In this document: positions 27,882-35,828 of the stretch, in pieces
How the letters are laid out: each line of letters starts with the position of its first letter
Position numbering within the stretch: position 1 is the stretch's first letter
Source: Streptomyces sp. NWU339
GTDB lineage: Bacteria; Actinomycetota; Actinomycetes; Streptomycetales; Streptomycetaceae
Direction of reading: 5' to 3'
NCBI RefSeq assembly: GCF_003143855.1
Contig: NZ_QFRK01000013.1
Coordinates: forward strand, 124,091-188,090
Length of the DNA: 64,000 bases
Notes under the pieces: model-generated
Told to the model about the DNA's origin: nothing
Databases searched by the model: none
The model's input: only the letters and a program-made list of their open reading frames with translations
Made by a program: the position numbers and the translations under genes

Positions 27882-27904
27882 TGAATCGTTTCAAGTAAGC
27901 GCTT
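27882..27904 (-). promoter_or_regulatory. Two LacI-family-like operators upstream of the solute-binding protein
   Basis: TGAATCGTTTCA at 27882-27893 (TGAAACGATTCA on the minus strand) and the perfect palindrome AAGCGCTT at 27897-27904 lie 33-55 bases upstream of the start codon. Both fit the CpG-centred palindromes bound by LacI-family sugar regulators. No LacI gene lies in the patch. The rest of 27905-28164 shows no gene. Confidence 0.6.
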
Positions 27905-28164
27905 GCTGGCACAAGGTACGGAGGGCCCACGGGCGCGTCAATGATTCGGACAGGAATTGCCGGGCGCGGCGATCGAGCGCGGCCGGCGACGACCTCCACT
28001 CCCCCACGAGGGCGGGGGGCGGAAGGACCCAGGTCTGCGCGGGCGTGACCGACGGACCGAACACCGAAGGGCTCGCCGGAACACGGACCCGGGAAGGTCA
28101 CGGTTGAATGAAGGGCGCCACAGACGACACGGACGGGACGGTCGCGCCGTCCCCGTGCGCAAAC

Positions 28165-28207
28165 GCGGTACGGCCCGGCTCACCGTCGGTGAGCCGGGCC
28201 GTACCGC
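28165..28207 (-). terminator. Terminator of tRNA-Val(CAC) copy 2
   Basis: Perfect 20-bp stem (28165-28184 with 28188-28207) around a GTC loop, 8 bases past the tRNA 3' end on the minus strand, followed by GTTTGCG. Confidence 0.75.
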
Positions 28208-28214
28208 TATCCGG

Positions 28215-28286
28215 TGGGCGATACTGGGTTCGAACCAGTGACCTCTTCGGTGTGAACGAAGCGCTCTCCCACTGAGCTAATCGCCC
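28215..28286 (-). tRNA. tRNA-Val (CAC), copy 2
   Basis: Identical in every base to the gene at 22971-23042, including 4 flanking bases upstream in plus coordinates and 2 downstream. Anticodon loop TTCACAC; CCA is not encoded. It marks the other edge of the accessory patch. Confidence 0.97.
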
Positions 28287-28364
28287 GGACGCAGGAAGAA
28301 CATTACCCCATGTCAGCCAGTGCCCGTGACGGGCGGGGGGCCGGTCGCCGCACCCCGCCCCGGC

Positions 28365-28826
28365 TCACTGGTTCTCGATCTTCCAGGGCATCACAAGGCC
28401 GAACTTCCACAGGTAGGCCCCGGTCAACGCGGCCGCGATCACCAAGCCGATCGAGGTCAGGATGATGTTCCGGCGCCGCACCCGTGGATCGAGGGCGCGC
28501 TGCGCCGCCTCGGTGACCTTGCGCTTGGTCCACCGGAGCACCAACTGGGCCCAGACGAACTCCGTCGCCCAGATCGCCATGCCGGCGAAGATCACCACCC
28601 ACCCCGGCCCGGGCAGCACCAGCATGGCGGCCCCGGCCGCCACCACCGCGAGTCCCACGATGAAGACGCCGACCTGCCAGCTCAGGTGCAGGGCGCGCCG
28701 CGCCTGGACGAACGCCGGCGCCCGCGAGCCCAGCGCGCGCTCGTCCTTCACCTGGTCCGCCCCGTCCGTCCCCGCCCGATCCGCCGTCATGGCCGCCTCG
28801 CCGGGTGAGTCACTCCCCGTGTTCAT
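28365..28826 (-). CDS. PGPGW (TIGR02611-type) transmembrane protein
   Basis: 153-residue membrane protein of unknown function, recognised by the segment LPGPGWVVIFAGMAIWATEF (about residues 74-93). Two membrane helices before and within this block, a basic loop (RWTKRKVTEAAQRALDPRVRRR) and a final membrane helix follow. The first 35 residues are acidic and disordered. ATG at 28826 is inferred from length. It is divergent from ssgB, in the same position as in other streptomycetes. Confidence 0.85.
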   Translation of the reverse strand: MNTGSDSPGEAAMTADRAGTDGADQVKDERALGSRAPAFVQARRALHLSWQVGVFIVGLAVVAAGAAMLVLPGPGWVVIFAGMAIWATEFVWAQLVLRWTKRKVTEAAQRALDPRVRRRNIILTSIGLVIAAALTGAYLWKFGLVMPWKIENQ

Positions 28827-29017
28827 ACCGCCAAACACTACCGGAGACGATCCTGTCACCGGAACGGGCGCACCGGGCGAACGGCCTCTCGGCCGGTTGA
28901 GTTACGTATACCGATGCAAAACACCCAGAGGGGTTTACAACGGCACCGTAGGTGGCATGTCGATTTCGCCGACGTGCGAATCCCCGAGCGCACACTGAGC
29001 GAAAGGCCCTGGCGCTT

Positions 29018-29431
29018 ATGAACACCACGGTCAGCTGCGAGCTGCACCTGCGCCTCGTTGTGTCGAGCGAGTCCTCCCTGCCTGTCCCCGCAGGCCTGCG
29101 GTACGACACGGCCGACCCCTACGCCGTGCACGCCACTTTTCACACCGGAGCCGAGGAAACCGTCGAGTGGGTGTTCGCCCGCGACCTCCTCGCCGAGGGG
29201 CTTCACCGTCCCACGGGCACCGGCGACGTCCGCGTCTGGCCATCGCGCAGTCATGGTCAGGGCGTCGTCTGCATCGCCCTGAGCTCCCCGGAGGGAGAGG
29301 CCCTGCTCGAGGCCCCGGCACGGGCTCTGGAGTCCTTCCTGAAGCGCACGGACGCCGCCGTGCCTCCCGGCACGGAACACCGGCACTTCGATCTCGATCA
29401 GGAGCTCTCACACATCCTGGCGGAAAGCTAG
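29018..29431 (+). CDS. ssgB: Sporulation regulator SsgB
   Basis: 137-residue SsgA-like protein that, with SsgA, positions FtsZ at future septa in aerial hyphae. The sequence (MNTTVSCELHLRLVVSSESS, VPAGLRYDTADPYAV, VEWVFARDLLAEGL, HFDLDQELSHILAES) matches the almost invariant SsgB of streptomycetes as I remember it, including length. ATG at 29018 has AAAGG upstream. It is monocistronic, with about 190 bases of divergent promoter region shared with the PGPGW gene. Strong marker for a sporulating Streptomyces. Confidence 0.96.
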   Translation: MNTTVSCELHLRLVVSSESSLPVPAGLRYDTADPYAVHATFHTGAEETVEWVFARDLLAEGLHRPTGTGDVRVWPSRSHGQGVVCIALSSPEGEALLEAPARALESFLKRTDAAVPPGTEHRHFDLDQELSHILAES

Positions 29432-29717
29432 GGAGGGCTCACCGAACCGCCCGGCGCCGTCGACTCGGGGAGACGGCGCGGGCCCTGACAGCCGTGCGAC
29501 GGCACACACCGGCGCCGACGCCGCGGGGCACCGCGGGCGGCGCCGTTGTGTTGCGCCCACGTCCCGGCCGGGCGGGTGATCGGGAGCCCTGGCCGGCCTT
29601 CCCGCGTCGCGTTTCGACGCCATGCGCGGGCCGGACAGCGGTCGGGGGCCGCAGGAGCCACTACCATCGGCCAGCATCGGCGGGCGCCCGCCCGACCCTC
29701 AGGCCAGGGAGCGAATC

Positions 29718-30278
29718 GTGCTGATCACCCACGACACCCGGTGCGCGCTGGACACCGTGGTGGATCTGGTGAACACCGCACCGGAGGACGACTCGGCACC
29801 GGACGGACTGCCGGACGTCGCGGCGCTCGAGAGCTTCGTGCACTCGCACCAGGTCAGTGAGGTCGGGGTACTCACGGAGTTCGACCTGTCGGCGGTGCGC
29901 AGGCTCCGCGGACGGTTCGCGGCGGTCTTCGCCGCTCCCGACGCCCACACCGCCGCCAAACTGATCAACGAACTGGTCGCGGCCGCGGGCACCACGCCCC
30001 GGCTCACGAACCACGACGGCTACGACTGGCATGTGCACTACTTCGCTCCCGGCGCCTCGATCACCGACCACCTGGCCGCGGACTGCGGAATGGCGCTGGC
30101 CTTCTTCGTGGTCGCCGGTGAGCGGGAGCGGCTGCGGCGCTGCGAGGCCCCGGACTGCCGGCACGCCTTCGTCGACCTTTCCCGCAACCGTTCGCGCCGC
30201 TACTGCGACAGCCGCACCTGCGGCAACCGCCTGCACGTCGCCGCATACCGCGCGCGGCGCAAGGAGGCGGCGGGCTGA
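29718..30278 (+). CDS. CGNR zinc-finger / ABATE domain protein
   Basis: 186-residue putative stress-type regulator. GTG at 29718 has AGGGAG 6 bases upstream. The N-terminal ABATE region (ALDTVVDLVNTAPE, LRRLRGRF-like) is followed by the C-terminal zinc finger C-x4-C ... YCDSRTCGNRLHVAAYRARRK, which contains the CGNR motif and is thought to bind nucleic acid. It lies 286 bases downstream of ssgB on the same strand. Target unknown. Confidence 0.85.
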   Translation: MLITHDTRCALDTVVDLVNTAPEDDSAPDGLPDVAALESFVHSHQVSEVGVLTEFDLSAVRRLRGRFAAVFAAPDAHTAAKLINELVAAAGTTPRLTNHDGYDWHVHYFAPGASITDHLAADCGMALAFFVVAGERERLRRCEAPDCRHAFVDLSRNRSRRYCDSRTCGNRLHVAAYRARRKEAAG

Positions 30279-30425
30279 CCGCCGGGCTCCCCGGGCCGGG
30301 CGTACGGCAGACCCGGGACACGGCCGGGCCTGATGGACCCGGCAGGCCCGGCGTAGGTACGGGAAGGAAACCGATGCCGTGCCGACGCGGTCCCGACGGG
30401 TGGCGCCGGGTACCGCGGGTACGGC

Positions 30426-30599
30426 TCACAGCCACAGCAGGTCGTGCAGGGCAGCCGTGAGCAGCAGACACCCGATCACCGCAAGGAAGATCATCAGCGG
30501 TGGCTGGGAAAGGGCGAAGAGGCATCCGCGCGGCTCTTCCTGCGGCGGCGCGGCCTCGCTCTGTGTCGTGTCCAGCATCTCGCGGCGATCATGACGCAT
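30426..30599 (-). CDS. Small membrane protein, up to 57 residues
   Basis: Short ORF reading MRHDRREMLDTTQSEAAPP, then a Cys/Phe region and one membrane helix (PPLMIFLAVIGCLLLTAAL) ending HDLLWL. An internal ATG (MLDTTQSE, base 30578) may be the true start. No firm ribosome site. The hydrophobic helix with charged N-side and a short C-side is typical of real small membrane proteins rather than chance in GC-rich DNA. Function unknown. Confidence 0.55.
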   Translation of the reverse strand: MRHDRREMLDTTQSEAAPPQEEPRGCLFALSQPPLMIFLAVIGCLLLTAALHDLLWL

Positions 30600-30770
30600 C
30601 GGAAGCGCCCGACGCGATCACCACTCAGGTAGTGAACGCGAGTTCACCGATTCCGTGATCTACCGCCCGAATCGCGATCGTTTACGGGTGTTCCGGGACT
30701 GACTGTGACGTTTCAGCCGTTTCCCCGGGCCCGGCCCCGCGTCACACCCGTCACCTGCGGAGCGGCACCT

Positions 30771-31220
30771 TCATATGCCGTGCTTCTTGAGGATCGCCTC
30801 GATGTCGCTGAAGTCGTCGTCGCCCCCGGCCGCGGGCCGGGACGCCGGGCGGGAGCCCTGGCCCAGTGAGGGCGCCGAGGCCTTCGGGGCCACCGCCCCG
30901 GGCTGAGCGGCCGCCTCGGCCGAGCGACGCTCCTTGCGTCCCTTCCGCTCCTCGCGTGTGCCGCCGCGACGGCGCTCCACCGCTCGCGTGGTCATGAACA
31001 GCACCCAGGCCAGGCCCAGCAGCCCGAAGCCGGCCCAGGCCGTGGGGCTGAAGGCGGTGTCGGCCAGCCACTTGACGACGCCGGTCATCACCAGGCCGAT
31101 GGGAACGAGAGAGTAGGCGGCGATGCGGGTCGCGGCGAGGAAGCGCTTGCGCCACGCCGTGACCAGCGCGATGCCCATGCCTGCCGCGGAGACGGCGGCA
31201 CAGACGGTCTCGGCAATCAT
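30771..31220 (-). CDS. Small integral membrane protein, cytoplasmic Lys/Arg-rich tail
   Basis: 149 residues. ATG at 31220 has GGAGG 5-6 bases upstream. Three membrane helices in the first 80 residues (MIAETVCAAVSAAGMGIALV, AAYSLVPIGLVMTGVVKWL, TAWAGFGLLGLAWVLFM), then a charged, Ala/Pro-rich linker and a conserved-looking acidic end (DDDFSDIEAILKKHGI). The C-terminal short motif with ILKKHGI recurs at the ends of other actinobacterial membrane proteins. Function unknown. Confidence 0.8.
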   Translation of the reverse strand: MIAETVCAAVSAAGMGIALVTAWRKRFLAATRIAAYSLVPIGLVMTGVVKWLADTAFSPTAWAGFGLLGLAWVLFMTTRAVERRRGGTREERKGRKERRSAEAAAQPGAVAPKASAPSLGQGSRPASRPAAGGDDDFSDIEAILKKHGI

Positions 31221-31459
31221 CCGGTCCTCCAGGCAGAGTCGGTTCGGTGGCGACGGGCACGTGGCGACAGGCACTCCGTGCCCTTCCATCCTGCACCTTC
31301 CGGACCCCGTCGGGCCATGCTCCGATCGCAGATCAGGGACATCTCCGGGTCGGCTCCTCCCCAGGTGCCGGTGCGCCGTACTCCCTCGTCGGACCCGGTA
31401 CGGACGATCGTCCGAGATCCGATTGGGTGCTGTGGGGCGGGGCTGGGAGACTGTCGGCC

Positions 31460-31978
31460 ATGAGTGACTCCTCCCCCGACCGTGCCGCCGCCCCCGTTCT
31501 CGACGTGTGGTGCGAGCTGCAGTGCCCGGACTGCCGCGGCGCCCTCGACGATCTCCGCGCCCTGCGTGCCCGTTACGGCGACCGTCTGGAAGTGCGGCTG
31601 CGGCATTTCCCGCTGGAGAAGCACAAGCACGCCTTCGCCGCCGCGCAGGCCGTCGAGGAGGCGGTCGAGCAGGGGCAGGGCTGGGCGTATGCCGAGGCCG
31701 TGCTGGGACGGGTCGAGGAGCTGGCCCGTGAGGGAGAGCCCTTCCTGGTCCGGGTCGCCCGGGAACTCGAACTGGACGCCGAGGAGTTCGACACCGCGCT
31801 GATCGACGGCCGGCACATCCTGATCGTGGACGCGGACCAGGCCGAGGGCAAGGCGATCGGGGTGACCGGCACTCCGACCTATGTCATCGGTGGCGAGCGC
31901 CTCGACGGCGGCAAGAGCCAGGAGGGTCTGCGCGAACGCATCGAGGAGATCACGGACCGGCTGCTGGCCGAGCAGTAG
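31460..31978 (+). CDS. DsbA-family thiol oxidoreductase (FrnE-like), cytosolic
   Basis: 172 residues with a thioredoxin fold: active site CPDC (about residues 23-26, within CELQCPDCRGAL), an inserted helical domain, and the cis-proline loop GVTGTPTYVIGG near residue 135. No signal peptide, so it acts in the cytosol. ATG at 31460. Likely a disulfide oxidoreductase or isomerase; the partner is unknown. Confidence 0.85.
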   Translation: MSDSSPDRAAAPVLDVWCELQCPDCRGALDDLRALRARYGDRLEVRLRHFPLEKHKHAFAAAQAVEEAVEQGQGWAYAEAVLGRVEELAREGEPFLVRVARELELDAEEFDTALIDGRHILIVDADQAEGKAIGVTGTPTYVIGGERLDGGKSQEGLRERIEEITDRLLAEQ

Positions 31979-32038
31979 GGGCGGATCGGGGCCGCCCGGC
32001 CCCCACGAACCGGCTCCGCCTCCCGCGTGGGCCGCCCG

Positions 32039-32869
32039 TCACAGCAGGTGCTTGTACATCGCGTACCGCGTCGTCCGGTAGCCGAGTGACGTATAGAGCC
32101 GCTCCGCCGGGGTGTTGCCCGTGAAGACGTTGAGCCCGACGGCCGGTTTCCCGGCGGCGACCGCCTGGGCCTCGGCGAGCAGCATGAGGGAACGTCCGTG
32201 CCCCTGGCCGCGGTGCGCGGCGGCGGTCTCGACGTCGAACACGTACGCACGCTCCCCCCGCACCGCGAGCCACAGTGTGCCCACGGGCGTGCCCCGGTGT
32301 TCGAGGACGCTGAGGAGCATGCCCTCGGTCCTGGGTCCGTCGGGCAGCAGGGCGGCATGGTTCTCGGCCGCCATGGCCCGCGCCCTGGCCTCCGGAACGC
32401 CGCGCTCGATCCGGTTCCGCGCGTGGTCCGCCTCGCTCTTGGCGGACCACGGGCCGTACTCGGCGTCGGTCATCGGCCGTGCGCGGCTGCCCTCCGGCAG
32501 GGCGGGCGGGGCGTCGCCCAGCGCCTTCTCCATGGCGTAGTTGCGTACGACGTAGCCGAGCGCCGTGGCAAGGCGGAAGGCGGCGTCAGTGCCGGAGTCA
32601 GCGGGGACGCTCGCCTCGATGCGGCGGCAGCCCCAGCTCCGCGCGATCTCCTCGGCGGCGAGCGCGGCCACCGTGCCCCGGCCGCGTCCGCGGTCCGGCT
32701 CCTCTATCCGCAGGCTCATGATGCGGGCCACGGCGTCACCCAGGGCAGGCTCGATGCCAAGTCGTACGCGTCCGACGGGACGGCTGTTCACGCACACCTG
32801 GTAGCGGCGGGAACGCGTGCCGTCAGGATTCTGCTGGAGCGGCTCGGTCGGCCGCAGGGTCGTGGTCAT
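32039..32869 (-). CDS. Tandem GNAT N-acetyltransferase
   Basis: 276 residues with two acetyltransferase folds. First acetyl-CoA loop: EEPDRGRGRGTVAALAAEEI (about residues 57-76). Second: AAHRGQGHGRSLMLLAEAQA (about 218-237), followed by NVFTGNTPAERLYTSLGYR. ATG at 32869 is used; a GTG 18 bases upstream is possible. Substrate unknown. It lies downstream of pabC on the same strand but with a 52-base gap. Confidence 0.82.
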   Translation of the reverse strand: MTTTLRPTEPLQQNPDGTRSRRYQVCVNSRPVGRVRLGIEPALGDAVARIMSLRIEEPDRGRGRGTVAALAAEEIARSWGCRRIEASVPADSGTDAAFRLATALGYVVRNYAMEKALGDAPPALPEGSRARPMTDAEYGPWSAKSEADHARNRIERGVPEARARAMAAENHAALLPDGPRTEGMLLSVLEHRGTPVGTLWLAVRGERAYVFDVETAAAHRGQGHGRSLMLLAEAQAVAAGKPAVGLNVFTGNTPAERLYTSLGYRTTRYAMYKHLL

Positions 32870-32921
32870 CACCGGGGTTCTACCCACTGCGGCCCGTCGG
32901 GTCAGCCGAATTTCCGCGCGC

Positions 32922-33743
32922 TCACGGATCGAGGTCGGCCGTGGCGTGCTCGTCGAAGATCCGCATGGCCTTGGCGGTCACCGGGCCCGGCGCGCCCGGC
33001 AGTTCACGGTCGTCGACACGGTGCACGGCCTGCACGTCCCGCAGGGTGGAGGTGAGGAAGATCTCGTCGGCCCGCTGGAGGACGTCCATCGGCAGATCAG
33101 TCTCTGCCGCGCCGGTCCACTCGACGGCCAGCGCCCGGGTGATGCCCGCGAGGCAGCCGGAGGCGACCGGCGGGGTGTGGATCTCGCCGTCCAGGACGAC
33201 GAAGACGTTCGAGCCCGTGCCCTCGCAGAGCCGGCCGACCGTGTTGCCGAACAGCGCCTCGGAGGCACCCTGTTCACGGGCACGGGCGAGGGCGACCACG
33301 TTCTCGGCGTAGGAGGTGGTCTTCAGGCCGGTGAGCGCGCCGCGTTCGTTGCGGGTCCAGGGGACGGTGATCACGGCGGTGGAGTCGGGACGGCGGGTGG
33401 TGTCGCCCAGGGCGACGAGGAGCGTCGGGCCGTGTTCGCCGCGGTCGGAGCCGAGGGGGCCGTGGCCGCCGGTGTAGGTGATGCGCAGCCGGCCGAGCGG
33501 CATCGGGTTGGCCTCGAGGACGGCCGCGCAGGCGTGGCGGACCTCGTCGGCGTCGGGTTCGGTCAGGCCGAGGCCGCGGGCCGAGCGGGCCAGCCGGTCC
33601 AGATGCCGGGTCAGCGCGAACGGCCTGCCGTTCACGGCCTTCACCGTCTCGAAGATGCCGTCGCCCACGGTCAGTCCGTGGTCGAAGACGGAAACGCGGG
33701 CGGACTCGGTGTCCTGCAGCCCGCCGTCGAGCCAGATCTTCAC
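32922..33743 (-). CDS. pabC: Aminodeoxychorismate lyase / class IV aminotransferase
   Basis: 273-residue PLP enzyme of fold type IV that should split aminodeoxychorismate to 4-aminobenzoate for folate. Features: DHGLTVGDGIFETVKAVNGRPFAL at the N-terminus, catalytic Lys in LKTTSYAENVV, the GNTVGRLCEGTGSNVFVV loop, and TSTLRDVQAV near the C-terminus. It begins 2 bases after the pabB stop, so the two form an operon. Branched-chain or D-amino-acid transaminase activity cannot be excluded from sequence alone, but context favours PabC. Confidence 0.85.
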   Translation of the reverse strand: MKIWLDGGLQDTESARVSVFDHGLTVGDGIFETVKAVNGRPFALTRHLDRLARSARGLGLTEPDADEVRHACAAVLEANPMPLGRLRITYTGGHGPLGSDRGEHGPTLLVALGDTTRRPDSTAVITVPWTRNERGALTGLKTTSYAENVVALARAREQGASEALFGNTVGRLCEGTGSNVFVVLDGEIHTPPVASGCLAGITRALAVEWTGAAETDLPMDVLQRADEIFLTSTLRDVQAVHRVDDRELPGAPGPVTAKAMRIFDEHATADLDP

Positions 33744-33745
33744 CT

Positions 33746-34792
33746 CTAGGTCCCTTCACTCACCTCGTGCCCGCCCGACGCTACCGCGAGCAGCCGGGAC
33801 GCCTTCAGTTCGGTCTCCCGCCACTCCCTCTCCGGGTCCGAGCCCCAGGTGATGCCGGCGCCGGTGCCGAACCGGAGCACGGCGGTGCCGTCCGCCCGCC
33901 GGTCGATCCAGAAGGTGCGGATGCCCACCGCCAGCCCGGCGGTGCCCCGGTCGGCGTCGACCCAGCCGATGCCGCCGCAGTACGGACCGCGGGGCGCCCG
34001 TTCCAGGGCGCCGATGATCCGCAGGGCGCTCGACTTGGGCGCGCCGGTGACGGAGCCGGGCGGGAAAGCGGCGGCGAACAGGTCGGGCCAGCCGGCCCCG
34101 GGCCGCAGTTCGCCCCGCACCGTGGACACGAGGTGCACCAGCCCCGGATGCTTCTCGACGACGCACAGGTCGGGCACCGTGACGCTGCCGGTGGCGCAGA
34201 CCTGTCCGAGGTCGTTGCGGACGAGGTCCACGATCATCACGTTCTCGGCGTGGTCCTTGTCCAGGAGGTCGGCCTCGGTGCGCCCGGTGCCCTTGATCGG
34301 CCCGGACTCGACGGTCCGCCCCGCGCGGCTCAGGAAGAGCTCGGGTGACGCGGTGGCGATCTCCACACCGTGTCCGGGCAGGCGGATCGTTCCCGCGTAC
34401 GGGGCCGGGTTGCCGCGTGCCAGCAGGGCGGTGAGGGCGTCCACGTCGGCGTCGGCCGGGACGGGGGCGGAAAGCACCCGGCAGAGGTTGGCCTGGTACA
34501 CCTCGCCGGCGGCTATGTGCTCGCGGATGCGCCGGACGCCGGCCACGTACGCCTTGTAGTCGAGGGAGGACGTCCAGTCGCCGACGGCGGGCCCCCGCCA
34601 GCCGCCGGGCACCGGCGCGGGCACCGGCTGCTCGCGGACGTCCCGGAAGCGTGCGCAGGTCAGACGGCCCTCGAAGTCCGCGCAGACGGCCCAGAAGCCA
34701 CGGGAATCCAGTGCCGCGGGATCGTCGGTGACGTCGAGGAGTCCGGTGGCCACGCGGCTGCCGAAACGGGCGAGGGGTGGGAGATCGAGCAC
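33746..34792 (-). CDS. pabB: Aminodeoxychorismate synthase component I (chorismate-binding)
   Basis: 348 residues, a compact PabB/TrpE-type chorismate enzyme. Chorismate-site blocks are present: YVAGVRRIREHIAAGEVYQANL, SPELFL, GPIKGTGRT, HAENVMIVDLVRNDLG, FPPGSVTGAPK and GIGWVDADRGTAG. The start is uncertain: the GTG at 34792 (VLDLPPLARF) is plausible although no ribosome site is seen. Together with pabC it makes 4-aminobenzoate; the glutaminase subunit is not in this window. Confidence 0.88.
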   Translation of the reverse strand: MLDLPPLARFGSRVATGLLDVTDDPAALDSRGFWAVCADFEGRLTCARFRDVREQPVPAPVPGGWRGPAVGDWTSSLDYKAYVAGVRRIREHIAAGEVYQANLCRVLSAPVPADADVDALTALLARGNPAPYAGTIRLPGHGVEIATASPELFLSRAGRTVESGPIKGTGRTEADLLDKDHAENVMIVDLVRNDLGQVCATGSVTVPDLCVVEKHPGLVHLVSTVRGELRPGAGWPDLFAAAFPPGSVTGAPKSSALRIIGALERAPRGPYCGGIGWVDADRGTAGLAVGIRTFWIDRRADGTAVLRFGTGAGITWGSDPEREWRETELKASRLLAVASGGHEVSEGT

Positions 34793-34878
34793 GTCGTCGA
34801 GTCTATGGCGGGGGACGCCGAGGTGACCTGGCCGTGTCCGCGGGCGGGCGCAGCGCAGCACGCTGCACAAACGGGTTT

Positions 34879-34906
34879 TTGTACTGGCCCCGGAATCCGC
34901 TAGAGT
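34879..34906 (+). promoter_or_regulatory. Promoter of the tRNA cluster
   Basis: TTGTAC (34879-34884), 16-base spacer, TAGAGT (34901-34906), 42 bases before tRNA-Gly. The -10 is a perfect match to the Streptomyces housekeeping consensus TAGRRT. Confidence 0.65.
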
Positions 34907-34947
34907 TCACCACGTCGCCGGGACGCGGAAACGGACCGGATCGACAG

Positions 34948-35020
34948 GCGGACGTAGCTCAGTTGGTAGAGCGCAACCTTGCCAAGGTTGAGGTCGCGAG
35001 TTCGAACCTCGTCGTCCGCT
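34948..35020 (+). tRNA. tRNA-Gly (GCC)
   Basis: Acceptor GCGGACG / CGTCCGC, anticodon loop TTGCCAA (GCC), T-loop AGTTCGAACCT. CCA is not encoded. First of five tRNAs in one array. Confidence 0.97.
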
Positions 35021-35056
35021 CGAAGGAACGGGGGCCTCCCGGGCCCCCACACTCCT

Positions 35057-35130
35057 GGTGGAGTGGCCGAGAGGCGAGGCAACGGCCTGCAAAGCCGTCT
35101 ACACGGGTTCAAATCCCGTCTCCACCTCCA
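35057..35130 (+). tRNA. tRNA-Cys (GCA)
   Basis: Acceptor GGTGGAG / CTCCACC, anticodon loop CTGCAAA (GCA), T-arm GGGTTCAAATCCC. Discriminator T followed by encoded CCA. Confidence 0.97.
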
Positions 35131-35131
35131 T

Positions 35132-35203
35132 GGACGATTAGCTCAGCGGGAGAGCGCTTCCCTGACACGGAAGAGGTCACTGGTTCAATCCCAGTATCGT
35201 CCA
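35132..35203 (+). tRNA. tRNA-Val (GAC), copy A
   Basis: Acceptor GGACGAT / ATCGTCC, anticodon loop CTGACAC (GAC), T-arm TGGTTCAATCCCA. It starts one base after the tRNA-Cys CCA. A short GGATC-TTCG-GATCC hairpin (35206-35219) follows, a likely processing signal. Confidence 0.97.
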
Positions 35204-35222
35204 CTGGATCTTCGGATCCTCC

Positions 35223-35294
35223 GCGCGATTAGCTCAGCGGGAGAGCGCTTCCCTGACACGGAAGAGGTCACTGGTTCAATCCCAGTATCGCGCA
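35223..35294 (+). tRNA. tRNA-Val (GAC), copy B with altered acceptor stem
   Basis: Body identical to copies A and C, but the acceptor reads GCGCGAT / ATCGCGC. Base pairs 2-71 and 3-70 are both changed with pairing kept. Followed by a CGCTCC-TC-GGAGCG hairpin at 35311-35324. Confidence 0.96.
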
Positions 35295-35337
35295 CGCACC
35301 GTCCGTGATCCGCTCCTCGGAGCGATCGTGGTCCCGA

Positions 35338-35409
35338 GGACGATTAGCTCAGCGGGAGAGCGCTTCCCTGACACGGAAGAGGTCACTGGTTCAATCCCAG
35401 TATCGTCCA
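35338..35409 (+). tRNA. tRNA-Val (GAC), copy C
   Basis: Identical to copy A through the mature sequence (acceptor GGACGAT / ATCGTCC, anticodon GAC). Last gene of the array, closed by the terminator at 35416-35450. Confidence 0.97.
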
Positions 35410-35415
35410 CCACCC

Positions 35416-35450
35416 CGGAACCCCCGGCCGTTCAGCGGCCGGGGGTTCCG
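35416..35450. terminator. Bidirectional terminator after tRNA array
   Basis: Perfect 15-bp stem (35416-35430 with 35436-35450) around TTCAG, between the tRNA array on the plus strand and the zinc-ribbon gene on the minus strand. Confidence 0.8.
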
Positions 35451-35467
35451 TCGTCCTCGGGGTGCGA

Positions 35468-35749
35468 TCAGGACGAGAACAGCATGCGGCCGAAGCCCTT
35501 GTTCCGGTGGTGGCCGTAGTGGTGACCGCCGTGCGGGGCGCCCCAAGCGGGCTGCGGCGCCGCCGGGTACGCCTGCGGGGCGGGCGGCACGGGCGGCGGC
35601 GCGGGCTGGGACCACTGGGACTCCAGCCGGGTCAGCGACTCGAGTTCGCCGTAGTCGAGAAAGATGCCTCGGCAGCCGCTGCACTGCTCGATCTGAACAC
35701 CGTTGCGGTTGTAGGTGTGCATCGGCGCACGACACTTCGGACACTGCAT
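35468..35749 (-). CDS. TFIIB-type zinc-ribbon protein
   Basis: 93 residues. N-terminal zinc ribbon MQCPKCRAPM ... EQCSGCRGIFLDYGELE (C-x2-C ... C-x2-C), followed by a Pro/Ala-rich linker and a His/Gly-rich tail (GGHHYGHHRNKGFG) that could bind further metal. This is the zf-TFIIB family of unknown role found throughout bacteria. ATG at 35749. Confidence 0.82.
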   Translation of the reverse strand: MQCPKCRAPMHTYNRNGVQIEQCSGCRGIFLDYGELESLTRLESQWSQPAPPPVPPAPQAYPAAPQPAWGAPHGGHHYGHHRNKGFGRMLFSS

Positions 35750-35828
35750 GTTCGGTCAACTCCTCGCCGGTCGGCCCTGCTTCGTGTTTCGCCAGGACAG
35801 ACTCTGTCCGGCTGCGGTCGGTTGCAGC

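Noticed and set aside
22971..28286. Prophage or integrative element between the tRNA genes
   Set aside because: No integrase, replication or structural genes are present; contents are a decayed metabolic operon and one IS element.
35132..35409. Three near-identical 72-base units in tandem, resembling a CRISPR or satellite array
   Set aside because: Each unit folds as a complete tRNA-Val(GAC); spacing and sequence are those of a tRNA cluster.
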